Shown here in pieces: positions 54,658 to 62,952 of a stretch of 64,000 nucleotides of DNA (position 1 is its first letter; every line of letters starts with the position of its first letter). Both the position numbers and the translations under genes were made by a program. Below the pieces are notes generated by a model. That model did no database searches. It was not told the origin of the DNA and worked only from the letters and a program-made list of their open reading frames with translations. The stretch covers positions 62,001 through 126,000 of the forward strand of contig CAZGQM010000008.1 in assembly GCA_964528055.1 (NCBI GenBank). Reading direction: 5' to 3'. This DNA is from Geoanaerobacter sp964528055 (lineage in GTDB: Bacteria > Desulfobacterota > Desulfuromonadia > Geobacterales > DSM-12255).

Positions 54658-56070
54658 TTATTTTTCTGTTGTAATTACACGGACTTTTACTTGACCGTCA
54701 TACAGGATTCTCACCATAGATGCAGGTCGCTGGACAGGTTTTTCGACAACATCATCTCGGCGCAGGCCGGAAAGATCAAGCACCTCGGTCTGCACCTCCT
54801 CAAGCTGCCCGATAACCCCTGCCGGCCCCTCCACAAGAACCGTGTCCGGCTCTACAACCAGACGTCGAAGCCGCTGGTTCCCCGGGAGGCGACCAATGGT
54901 CTTCACCTTCACACGAACCGGTTTTCGAACCTTGAGATCTGCTGTCACACGGACGGTTGAAGGGTTGACGCTTGTGACGACAACTCCCAACGGTAGATTG
55001 AAGTCATCGGTCCTGATTGGAAGAGTGCTGGTGCCTTCCTTCAATTTCGTCAGGTTGATGTCGGCAACGATATCAAGCTGTTTGGGAGAGGGTATAAGGC
55101 TGGAAAATACGTTCAGTTGAACCTCCACCTCTTCAGGAACGCTCTTCACAAGAACTACTTCATCGGGAAGATTATGAAACTTTATCGGGACGGTGACAGT
55201 CACAATCCCCCCCTGCTTCACCGTAATCACCAGCCAGCAGACTATTACAATGGCAACAGTAATCAATTTCGGCCAGAAATTCCTCAGCACGCGATCTTTA
55301 TTAGAAAGCTTTTCGACCGGGGGAGCCATTGCAGCCAGCAGCTCGTTAAGGCGACCCGAAAGCTGCTCCTGGGATTCGAAGGTCTCAAGCTGGCCTGAAA
55401 GGGCCAGAGAGACCTCGCCTCGCTCTTCTGACACCATCACCACTACGGCATCCGAGCGCTCGGAAAGGCCGATACCGGCTCTGTGGCGGGTGCCGAGGTT
55501 TCTCGGGAGATCAGGATTGAGCGAAAGTGGCAGATGACAGGAGGCTTGGGCGATCCTCCCATCGCGGATCACTACTGCACCGTCGTGTAGAGGGGTGCCG
55601 TTTTTGAAGATCGAGCCGACGAGTTGCCCGGAAACGATCCCATCCAGTGGGACACCGTGATGCAGGTATTCGTCCAGCGGCTCGCGACGCTGGAAGGCGA
55701 TTAGTGCTCCAGTCCTCGCAGCCCCCAGAGCGAACAGGGTTGTGGAAAGCTCCATAAGATCAATCTGCTGAAGGGTCTCCTGCCGACCAAAAAAATTGCG
55801 CAACAGGCTGAAACGGTAGAGTGCCTGGCGGATCTCCACCTGGAATATTACAATGATGACCACAAAGACAACAGTACCCAGCTCCTGAAGTATCCAGCTG
55901 GTCATGAAGAGGCCGAGAGTCCTCGTAGCTATGTAGAGAAGCGCAAGAAAACCCAGACCGAGGACGATCTGTAAGGCCTTCGTATTCTTGAACCAGCTGA
56001 AGAGCTGGTAGATCAGAACACTCATGATGATGATGTCGGCGACATCCTGTAGGCGGACAAACGGGATCAG
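54658..56070 (-). CDS. Diadenylate cyclase fused to YbbR (CdaA-CdaR fusion), probable CTG start
   Basis: The N-terminal half is a membrane diadenylate cyclase (CdaA type) with DGA in LHDGAVVIRDG (148-150 from the ATG at 56025) and RHR in GTRHRAGIG (180-182), so it should make c-di-AMP. After a membrane helix (about 252-270) follow two YbbR repeats (about 275-455), the usual partner CdaR, in the same polypeptide. The frame continues upstream of the ATG as LIPFVRLQDVADIII, matching the conserved start of the family; the best start is then CTG at 56070 with AGGAG five bases upstream (470 residues). The ATG would cut through the first helix. Confidence 0.85.
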   Translation of the reverse strand: MIPFVRLQDVADIIIMSVLIYQLFSWFKNTKALQIVLGLGFLALLYIATRTLGLFMTSWILQELGTVVFVVIIVIFQVEIRQALYRFSLLRNFFGRQETLQQIDLMELSTTLFALGAARTGALIAFQRREPLDEYLHHGVPLDGIVSGQLVGSIFKNGTPLHDGAVVIRDGRIAQASCHLPLSLNPDLPRNLGTRHRAGIGLSERSDAVVVMVSEERGEVSLALSGQLETFESQEQLSGRLNELLAAMAPPVEKLSNKDRVLRNFWPKLITVAIVIVCWLVITVKQGGIVTVTVPIKFHNLPDEVVLVKSVPEEVEVQLNVFSSLIPSPKQLDIVADINLTKLKEGTSTLPIRTDDFNLPLGVVVTSVNPSTVRVTADLKVRKPVRVKVKTIGRLPGNQRLRRLVVEPDTVLVEGPAGVIGQLEEVQTEVLDLSGLRRDDVVEKPVQRPASMVRILYDGQVKVRVITTEK

Positions 56071-56239
56071 ACTCTCTCCTGGTCAACCTTCTGAAGTATT
56101 GTCAGCAAAGCCACAACATACTGGCTCGGATATTTTTACTGGTGCGTAGTAAACGATTGTGATAAAAACTCATTCGGCCTGGCTGGGTCATGTAAAAGTT
56201 GAATTAATAGCATTTTTCAGGGGAAATGGGTAGGTCTAA

Positions 56240-56953
56240 ATGTACAAACTGACGGATAAAGGTGAGCGGATAAGAGAGATGTTCGACACCATCGCCCCTC
56301 GCTATGACCTGCTGAACAGGCTGCTTTCGCTGGGAATAGACCGTCGCTGGCGAACCTTTGCAGTAAAGCAGATAAAGAGTTTTCCGGGGGGGAAGGTTCT
56401 TGACATTGCAACCGGAACCGGCGACATTGCCCTTGAAATAGCCCGTCAGACAGCAGATGATGTAACGATCGTAGGTGCCGACATCAGCCGTGAAATGGTG
56501 GAGATCGGAATGCAGAAGGTCATCGCATCTCCGTTTGCAGGCCGAATCACCTTCGAAATCGCTCCATGCGAGGCCCTGCCGTTCAATGATGGAGAGTTCG
56601 ACTCCACTACCATAGCCTTCGGCATCCGCAACGTGGTCGACCGTCCGATGGGGCTCAGCGAGATGCACCGTGTTCTCAAGCCAGGGGGCCGGGCTGTGAT
56701 ACTCGAATTCTCCATGCCCTCGTCACCACTCTTTGAAACGCTTTACCGCTTCTATTTTCTCACACTCCTCCCAAAGATCGGCGGGCTTTTCTCAAAGCAG
56801 AGCGCATACCAGTACCTTCCCGATTCGGTTCAGGAGTTCCCGGCTCGGGAAGCGTTCAAGGCTATGATGGCCCGGGCCGGCTTCATCAACATCTCCCATC
56901 ATGACCTCACATTCGGCATTGCGACCGTCTATCTTGGCGACAAAAAACAATAA
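56240..56953 (+). CDS. ubiE: Demethylmenaquinone methyltransferase UbiE/MenG
   Basis: A 237-residue SAM-dependent methyltransferase. MFDTIAPRYDLLNRLLSLGID (about 15-35) and DIATGTGDIALEIA (about 56-69) are the diagnostic family motifs, with FGIRNVVDRPMGLSEMHRVL and QYLPDSVQEFP further on. It makes menaquinone (or ubiquinone), the membrane electron carrier feeding the cytochromes encoded next door. It is divergent from the diadenylate cyclase gene. Confidence 0.92.
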   Translation: MYKLTDKGERIREMFDTIAPRYDLLNRLLSLGIDRRWRTFAVKQIKSFPGGKVLDIATGTGDIALEIARQTADDVTIVGADISREMVEIGMQKVIASPFAGRITFEIAPCEALPFNDGEFDSTTIAFGIRNVVDRPMGLSEMHRVLKPGGRAVILEFSMPSSPLFETLYRFYFLTLLPKIGGLFSKQSAYQYLPDSVQEFPAREAFKAMMARAGFINISHHDLTFGIATVYLGDKKQ

Positions 56954-57058
56954 TGACTGTCTGTTGCCCGGGGGTCTTTTCTGACTTGATCAGTGTCAGC
57001 CCTTGAGGACAGCCTGGATACAATAGCATACCGTGCCGTTGGACCAGCATATACCAGT

Positions 57059-57090
57059 AAGGCCGGCCCCATCAGGGAGACCGGCCTTTT
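57059..57090. terminator. Bidirectional terminator between ubiE and the cytochrome operon
   Basis: AAGGCCGG / CCGGCCTT is a perfect stem with a 14-base loop, followed by TTTC on the plus strand. Confidence 0.7.
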
Positions 57091-57120
57091 CAGCTGTGAC
57101 GTCAGGAGATGCCTGGATGC

Positions 57121-59496
57121 CTATGGACGCTCAGGTGAACTCCAAGCGCCGGTGCTTCTGCTCCACTTGACAAGGTAGGTCATGGCTTCAGTAGTACCTG
57201 TGGCGAGCGAGGTCAGAGTGCCGTCTGTGAAGGCCGATGTACCCTTCCCAAATACGACGGGAGTTGTTGCAATAGCGGTAGCACTGACCGACATGTTCAG
57301 GTGCCCGTCATCAAGGTAGTCGATTGTGTCATAGATGAGCCGGCGGCTGTAGGTGCGGGCATGGGCATAGGCACCTGCATCCCTTTTAAAGTATACTACG
57401 TTGGAAACGGCACCCATCAGTTTCATTTTGTTAGCATAAACTCCAGTTGCAGCTGTCGTCCAGTCAGCTGCTACTGCTTCGGTTGGAGAAGCATTCCCCA
57501 GTGTGCTTGTCCTGTATGCTCTCACTGTCGTTGGGACACTTGGCTCAACTGCTATCGAGATGCCGGTATTTTTGCTGTTGAAGATATCGATCGCAAGCTG
57601 CAGAGCTGCCTGATATGCTGCGGACTGCGGCTCAAGGAAGTACTGGTCAAACGCCGAGATGGTCGTGATGGCGTGACCTCCTTCGGAGGCATGACACTTG
57701 TTGCAGGCTGCGGTGATCGTCTTCTGATCAATTGTCAGAGTGTGATTGCCTGCAGCATAATGACAGGCAATGCATGGTCCGTTGGAGACAAGAGCGGTAT
57801 CAGCCGCAGTTATCCCATCTTGACCGATGATTGCTGGGGTCCCGAGTATCCTGTGAATACTGGAGATGATTCCCCCATCCTGAGTAGATTTGAGTGAGTT
57901 CAGGTAGGTAGTCGATGTATCTGCTGCAAGACCTGAAGCGCCGGTTGAAAGGTTCAAAAAGCCCATCTTGACATACATGGTGGTTGCCGACTGCTTGTAA
58001 TGGGTGCGGCTATAGTTCGTACTGGCAGCGGTTATGGCGCCCGGGTCATTCTGGCGGGAGTCATGGCACTGGATGCAGAGATTGGACCCCTTAACGTCCG
58101 GATACGCTTTCTTGCCGTAATTCAGTGCATACCCTATCGGTTGCCAGCCGTTTCTCCCAGTATAATTCGTAAAGATAGTCCCTGAAAGCGTACGCAATGT
58201 CCCGTCGGCCGGGTTGGTATGGCAACCCCAGCATGCAAGCACCTGTCCCGTAGCCGTTACCGGTTGAGCGGTGCCATTTGGAGTTGCGAGGATGCCGACA
58301 AAGCCTGTTGCATTATGGCATCTGTTGCATCCCGCACTGGTATGATCATTCCAGACACCGCCAGGCACCGTGGCTGCCATCACGGCATTGGTCATGCCGA
58401 CGCTGCGGTCGTAGGTCCCGTCGCTCTTTTTGGGATATGCTTCCTGTGCGGCGTATTTAGCTGTCAGGAGACCACCGGCGTGACCGGATTGCCCCCACTC
58501 CGTGTAGATTGTTGGCACAACCGCAGTATTTGCAACGTACGTCCCTGCTGCAGTGCGGGTTAATGTACTGGTATTGGTCTTCGCCTCATGACCATGGCAG
58601 TCGAAACAGGGATCAGGGTTCACTGAAGCGTCCGGCAGTGTGAATCGTATCCCGTAGCCATTGATCGCGGTTCCAGCTACGTTACCAGGATTAGAGTAGT
58701 AGTGTGTTGTGGCAATGATCCTGTACCATGCGGTGTCATGCTCGAAAGCAGCGGTGGTCGTACCGCCGGATGCAGTGGCGACCAGAGTGCCGTTGGGGTT
58801 GATGTAGGTATGGCACTGGGTGCAAAGCCGGTATTGATTATTCGCACTGGGAACGGCTGCCCCCACAGTGGTGCTTGGGGTCCAGCCGGCGTCGATACGC
58901 AGGTCCTGAGGCTTATGGGTTACATGGCATGTATTGCACTTGATCGGCTCTCCGGTTCCTGCAGCAAGAGCGCCCGGGGCATTGACCAGAGCATCCATCA
59001 CCGTCTTGTCGCCGGTATAGCCGAATTTTGCCGCCAGCAAGGCGCCCTGATGGGTGTGGCAGCGGTTGCACTTCTGTGCTTCCTCAATTGTGACGCCAAG
59101 ATGCTTTGACCCCTCATAGGCGGTTACGAGAGGATACTTGTTAATAGCAGGGAACTCGGCGGTCCTGCCAGAGTTGTCATGACAATCCTTGCACTGCACA
59201 TAGTTCGGCTTGGGATACGGAATGGGGCCGATGCCGTTATGCATGGCTCCGCCACCGTGGCAGTCCTGACAACCGACCGAGTTCAGGGCATGCACGGATA
59301 CCTGATATTTTCCATATATGGCATCTCCGGTAAGGGTCTCGACCGAAGCGCTGTGGCATTGTGCGCAAAGAGCCTCATTCACCTTGGCTACTCCGCCAGA
59401 TGTTCCTTCCCTGCTGTCTGAACCGCAACCGCCGATGACTGCTGTCGAGATCAACAATGCAAGCATTGCCGAATACGTGAAGATGTCTCTACTCAT
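57121..59496 (-). CDS. OmcB-like outer-surface c-type cytochrome, 12 hemes, lipoprotein
   Basis: A 791-residue lipoprotein: the signal ends in VIGGC (Cys24). I count twelve CXXCH heme motifs (CAQCH, CQDCH, CKDCH, CNRCH, CNTCH, CTQCH, CFDCH, CNRCH, CWGCH, CIQCH, CIACH, CNKCH), nearly the whole length and number of OmcB in Geobacter. The last 160 residues after CNKCH carry no heme. It should sit on the outer face of the outer membrane and pass electrons to Fe(III) or other acceptors, fed by the octaheme cytochrome through the barrel encoded upstream. Confidence 0.92.
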   Translation of the reverse strand: MSRDIFTYSAMLALLISTAVIGGCGSDSREGTSGGVAKVNEALCAQCHSASVETLTGDAIYGKYQVSVHALNSVGCQDCHGGGAMHNGIGPIPYPKPNYVQCKDCHDNSGRTAEFPAINKYPLVTAYEGSKHLGVTIEEAQKCNRCHTHQGALLAAKFGYTGDKTVMDALVNAPGALAAGTGEPIKCNTCHVTHKPQDLRIDAGWTPSTTVGAAVPSANNQYRLCTQCHTYINPNGTLVATASGGTTTAAFEHDTAWYRIIATTHYYSNPGNVAGTAINGYGIRFTLPDASVNPDPCFDCHGHEAKTNTSTLTRTAAGTYVANTAVVPTIYTEWGQSGHAGGLLTAKYAAQEAYPKKSDGTYDRSVGMTNAVMAATVPGGVWNDHTSAGCNRCHNATGFVGILATPNGTAQPVTATGQVLACWGCHTNPADGTLRTLSGTIFTNYTGRNGWQPIGYALNYGKKAYPDVKGSNLCIQCHDSRQNDPGAITAASTNYSRTHYKQSATTMYVKMGFLNLSTGASGLAADTSTTYLNSLKSTQDGGIISSIHRILGTPAIIGQDGITAADTALVSNGPCIACHYAAGNHTLTIDQKTITAACNKCHASEGGHAITTISAFDQYFLEPQSAAYQAALQLAIDIFNSKNTGISIAVEPSVPTTVRAYRTSTLGNASPTEAVAADWTTAATGVYANKMKLMGAVSNVVYFKRDAGAYAHARTYSRRLIYDTIDYLDDGHLNMSVSATAIATTPVVFGKGTSAFTDGTLTSLATGTTEAMTYLVKWSRSTGAWSSPERP

Positions 59497-59520
59497 GCTG
59501 ATTCCTCCTTATGGGAATTT

Positions 59521-60210
59521 TCAATAGGTCCCTGGCAGATGGCACTTGCGGCATACCTTGCCGTCCGTCCGATCCTTTAGATTGCCGGATTTCCAGCTCT
59601 TCGGATGCGGCCTGACCTTGCCCGACGAATGGCAGCGAACACAGACATCTCCCTCAGGATGGCACGTTGCGCACGACTGGAGATTTCTTCGTGCCTCTGT
59701 GGCATGCTCACTGGCAGAAGCGGGTGAATACCCTTGGCTTATTCCCAGAGACATATGGGACTTGATCCTCATGTTCCCCTTAGGAAAGCGTGAGTGGCAA
59801 TCGTTGCAGTACTTCTGGTCATGACAGCGCTTGCAACTCTGTGGATTGTCCTGGGCCTTAATCGGATGTATGCTCGTAAAATCGCTGCGGTGACTTTTTG
59901 GCATGTAATTCAGCCCTGCAGCGTCTTTTTCGAGACTGGCATCAATCCCGCCGCCAGAGTGACAGTCAAGGCAGAATGACTGTTTATGGCACTGGATACA
60001 ATTCTGCCCCGTTCGACTTGCCATGGTCCGGTGTTCGCGAAGCCAGTCCATCCCATGGTTGGGGGCCACGCCTTCGACCTTGTGGCATTCGTTGCATTCG
60101 ATGATCTTCATTTCAGCATAGTCTTTATGTGACTGCTTTTGCGCCGCTGCCTGCTGTACATACATGACTGACAGAACGCCGATGAAAATTAGAACCCAAT
60201 ACTTCCTCAC
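59521..60210 (-). CDS. OmaB-like periplasmic c-type cytochrome, 8 hemes
   Basis: A 229-residue protein with a signal peptide ending in QQAAAQ (about 1-24) and eight CXXCH motifs (CNECH, CIQCH, CLDCH, CKRCH, CNDCH, CATCH, CVRCH, CRKCH). Heme number, size and position between barrel and 12-heme cytochrome match OmaB of the Geobacter porin-cytochrome conduit. It should take electrons from periplasmic cytochromes and hand them through the barrel. Gaps to both neighbours are 15 and 24 bases, so the three form one operon. Confidence 0.92.
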   Translation of the reverse strand: MRKYWVLIFIGVLSVMYVQQAAAQKQSHKDYAEMKIIECNECHKVEGVAPNHGMDWLREHRTMASRTGQNCIQCHKQSFCLDCHSGGGIDASLEKDAAGLNYMPKSHRSDFTSIHPIKAQDNPQSCKRCHDQKYCNDCHSRFPKGNMRIKSHMSLGISQGYSPASASEHATEARRNLQSCATCHPEGDVCVRCHSSGKVRPHPKSWKSGNLKDRTDGKVCRKCHLPGTY

Positions 60211-60225
60211 AGGTGCACCCCCTTT

Positions 60226-61437
60226 CTAAAAGTCGTAATCGAATGCCAGACGACCACTGATGTTTTCTTTGTAATGGATGTTAACATCGTTCTGGATTCG
60301 ACCTGAAACCACCATATTTCTGGCAATCTTGTATTTGCCGCCCAGCCAGTAGCGACGGGCTATTTCGTCGTTGGTGAGGCTGTCACGCTGGTAGACATCG
60401 TAATTTATACCGCCGGAGATTTCTGTAGCAGTGCCCAACTCGTACAAAGCGTCTGCGATGAACCCATTGGTGCTGCCGTAATATCCGTGACGTTTGTCAT
60501 ATTCGACACCCAGTTTGAAATGTTCAATCGGCCGAAAACCGATACCGACATGATAAACGTCTGCAGTTGCACCTTCATCATAGAACTGGCGGTTGTAACC
60601 TGCATTCACTGAAACCATTTCATTAAAGGTGTAGTCAATTCGGAATATCCCTTCCTGATAGCGGTCAACGGCAAACACCGAATAGATAGATGTATAATCA
60701 AAGGTCGGATAGCTCTGGAACCACTCAGCGGTAAATATCAGGTTGCTCTGAGGAAAGTATTTCACGCCTGCCTGCAACTCATTGAATGTCTCTGTAGCCA
60801 AGTCGAAGCGGGTATTTCCATAGAGCCTAAGGCTGTTGAACAGGTACTGCTTGAATGCAGCGCCGATCTGATCACGTGAGACATCTCCCTGGTCCCATTT
60901 GCGAAACCAGGAGAGCTCCAGATCGGTTTTCTGAAAGTCGACCAGATTTGCAGCAAGGCCTAGAGCAGTATTTCTGCCGGCTCCAAGCTCTCCGGTTTCA
61001 CCGAAGATGACGTCTCGTCCGCCAAGCACCGTGAAAGCCACCGGACCGACGTTCTTGAGAGTAACCAGGGCACCATCGATAATTGCAGATCCTGCAGCCA
61101 AGTTTACAAATTGGCGCCCCAGCCTGAAGTCAATCTTTCCGTAGAGATCGCGGTAATCACCGTAGAGGTAATAAAGCCTCCCCCCTCCCCCTTCGCCGGC
61201 ATTCAGATCCTGATTCAGCCTGCCATAACCATAGATATTGAATTTGCCTTCATTGTCGATATTGGTAATTCCCAAACGCAGATACTCTGCAAATTGAACC
61301 TGCCTGCGCTCAATCAGTTCATTATTGAAAAACATGAACTGTGTGGAACTTCTGCCGTGAATCTCAGCGGAGTAGCATGCGGCTGTAGAAACGACACTGA
61401 GAATCAACGTCAGTAACAGATTCCTGATAATCCCCAT
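60226..61437 (-). CDS. OmbB-like outer-membrane beta-barrel of the electron conduit
   Basis: A 403-residue protein with a signal peptide (about 1-24), then alternating amphipathic strands typical of an outer-membrane barrel and a terminal phenylalanine (LAFDYDF). Signature stretches are RQVQFAEYLRLGITN and YYLYGDYRDLYGKIDFRLGRQF. As first gene of the operon with the 8-heme and 12-heme cytochromes, it is the likely OmbB equivalent that encloses the heme chain. Upstream: a rho-independent-looking hairpin in the leader (61598-61633). Confidence 0.9.
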   Translation of the reverse strand: MGIIRNLLLTLILSVVSTAACYSAEIHGRSSTQFMFFNNELIERRQVQFAEYLRLGITNIDNEGKFNIYGYGRLNQDLNAGEGGGGRLYYLYGDYRDLYGKIDFRLGRQFVNLAAGSAIIDGALVTLKNVGPVAFTVLGGRDVIFGETGELGAGRNTALGLAANLVDFQKTDLELSWFRKWDQGDVSRDQIGAAFKQYLFNSLRLYGNTRFDLATETFNELQAGVKYFPQSNLIFTAEWFQSYPTFDYTSIYSVFAVDRYQEGIFRIDYTFNEMVSVNAGYNRQFYDEGATADVYHVGIGFRPIEHFKLGVEYDKRHGYYGSTNGFIADALYELGTATEISGGINYDVYQRDSLTNDEIARRYWLGGKYKIARNMVVSGRIQNDVNIHYKENISGRLAFDYDF

Positions 61438-61597
61438 CAGTCGACCTCCTTTCTATTAGATTAATCGTTGCATAACCATCCACACTTTGTTACCTCCTCT
61501 GATAGATGGTCGGATTGTGGCCTGCATATAACCAGATTTCGGGGTTTACTTTGCACCTTACCGTTCAAGCACGTACATACATTGCCGATTAAAAACT

Positions 61598-61640
61598 AAC
61601 GCCGCGAAATACATATAACACTTGCGCGGCGTTAAAAATA
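61598..61640 (-). terminator. Hairpin/terminator in the conduit-operon leader
   Basis: AACGCCGCG / CGCGGCGTT is a perfect 9-bp stem with an 18-base loop and T-tracts on both sides (minus strand TTTTTAACG... ...GTTAGTTTTTAA). It lies 161 bases before the barrel gene start and could be an attenuator of this operon or the end of a short upstream transcript. No aptamer could be recognised with confidence. Confidence 0.55.
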
Positions 61641-61894
61641 TCATCGGCATCTCAATTAAAAGACAACCGCTTCTTTATGTATTGTACCTGCATGTAATTA
61701 TGCCGTCACCGGGGTGCAAATTCAATCAACAGAGGACATTAGTTTCAGGTTAACTTTATGTCATTTAAATGTATCTGCTTCTATGCTCTCCTGTTATCTA
61801 ACGTTAAATTGAACTAACGTTCTGAGGATAGCTTGATTGAGGCAATTTTGTGTAAGAGTAATGGTGGGAAAATATAGAGGTAGGGAGGTGAAAA

Positions 61895-62047
61895 GTGATT
61901 CCTGATTATATTATCCATCAGATAATAACTGAAATATTCGGCGGACTATGTGTAACCAGCAGTCAGGAGGTCGAGCTTCATGCAACTACCGGCGATGTGA
62001 ACGGGGTGATAGCCGCTGAGCGGCCCCTCCTCAGGCGGTTTGCATGA
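61895..62047 (+). CDS. Possible small protein (50 residues)
   Basis: GTG at 61895 has GGGAGG six bases upstream and opens a frame reading MIPDYIIHQIITEIFGGLCV to LRRFA, ended by TGA at 62047. The site and spacing are good, and the composition is reasonable (amphipathic start, charged end). No family is recognised. It lies divergent from the conduit operon, 6 bases before the end of the cation transporter gene. Confidence 0.4.
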   Translation: MIPDYIIHQIITEIFGGLCVTSSQEVELHATTGDVNGVIAAERPLLRRFA

Positions 62048-62052
62048 TGGAT

Positions 62053-62952
62053 CTATAGTCGTATCAAGTCTTCGTGCTCCTCTTCATGAGGGTTGATGTG
62101 AATCATGACATCTCCTACGTTGCTGAAGCGCTGGAAAATGAGACGCTTAACTTCCGTGGCGATTGCATGAGACTGCTTTACGGTCATTTCAGGATCCATT
62201 TCAAGCTTAAGGTCCAAAATTACATACTGACCGGATCGCCGGCCTCGGATCTCATGAAGATGCTCGACTCCGGGAACAGCAACGGCGATGGTTGCCACCG
62301 AGGAGATCAGCTCCTCAGGGGGTTGTCCGTCCATGAGGTCGTGTGCAGCATTCCTGAATGTCTCCCAGCCGATGTGGAAGATGAAGAAGGCTGTCAGTCC
62401 GGCAGCGAGTGGGTCCATGACATACAGACCAAAGTATGCTCCGCCTACGCCTGCAAGCGTTGCGATCGAGGTTAAGGCATCCTTGCGGTGATCTTTGGCG
62501 ATTGACTCAACGGCAGGGCTCCCCAAACGTTTCGACACGGTTCTTGTATAACGGAAAAGCGTCTCCTTGATAATGATGGTGGCAAATGCTGCGAAAACGG
62601 CGATCAGCTGGGGCTCCTGATACTGCCCCTCTCTGATGGTCTCCCAGGCCTTGTAGAGGATCCCGCCGCCCGTGGAGAAAATTACCAGAGAAACCAGGAT
62701 GGCGGAGATACTTTCAGCCTTGCCGTGCCCGTAGGGATGCTTGTCGTCGTAGGGTTTACGCCCAATCTTCAGTGCGATAATGGTAGAGAGGATTGCTATG
62801 AAATCGCAGGCACTCTCCACCCCGTCGGCAAAGACCGCCTCCGAACCGCCGAAATAGCCAGCCGAGAGTTTCATCACCATCAAAAGCGCATTTATCCAGA
62901 ATCCAATTGCGATGATCCTGTCTGCCTGCCCAAAACGTTCATTTCTATCCAT
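62053..62952 (-). CDS. Cation diffusion facilitator transporter
   Basis: A 299-residue protein taken from the ATG at 62952, which overlaps the last 8 bases of recJ. The 50-residue longer frame from 63102 lies wholly inside recJ. Five to six membrane helices (about 15-210) include FADGVESACDFIA (metal site A), KHPYGHGKAES and DHRKDALTS. The cytoplasmic domain (about 215-299) ends in HEEEHEDLIRL, rich in possible metal ligands. It exports a divalent cation, Zn, Fe or Mn, not determinable here. Confidence 0.87.
   Translation of the reverse strand: MDRNERFGQADRIIAIGFWINALLMVMKLSAGYFGGSEAVFADGVESACDFIAILSTIIALKIGRKPYDDKHPYGHGKAESISAILVSLVIFSTGGGILYKAWETIREGQYQEPQLIAVFAAFATIIIKETLFRYTRTVSKRLGSPAVESIAKDHRKDALTSIATLAGVGGAYFGLYVMDPLAAGLTAFFIFHIGWETFRNAAHDLMDGQPPEELISSVATIAVAVPGVEHLHEIRGRRSGQYVILDLKLEMDPEMTVKQSHAIATEVKRLIFQRFSNVGDVMIHINPHEEEHEDLIRL

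Noticed and set aside
61460..61560. Partial likeness to a GEMM aptamer (GGTGCAAAGTAAACC, then GCAGGCCAC) upstream of the conduit operon
   Set aside because: The second half of the aptamer (GGGTC...AGCCGGGT.CCGA) and the closing helix are absent, so no riboswitch is called.
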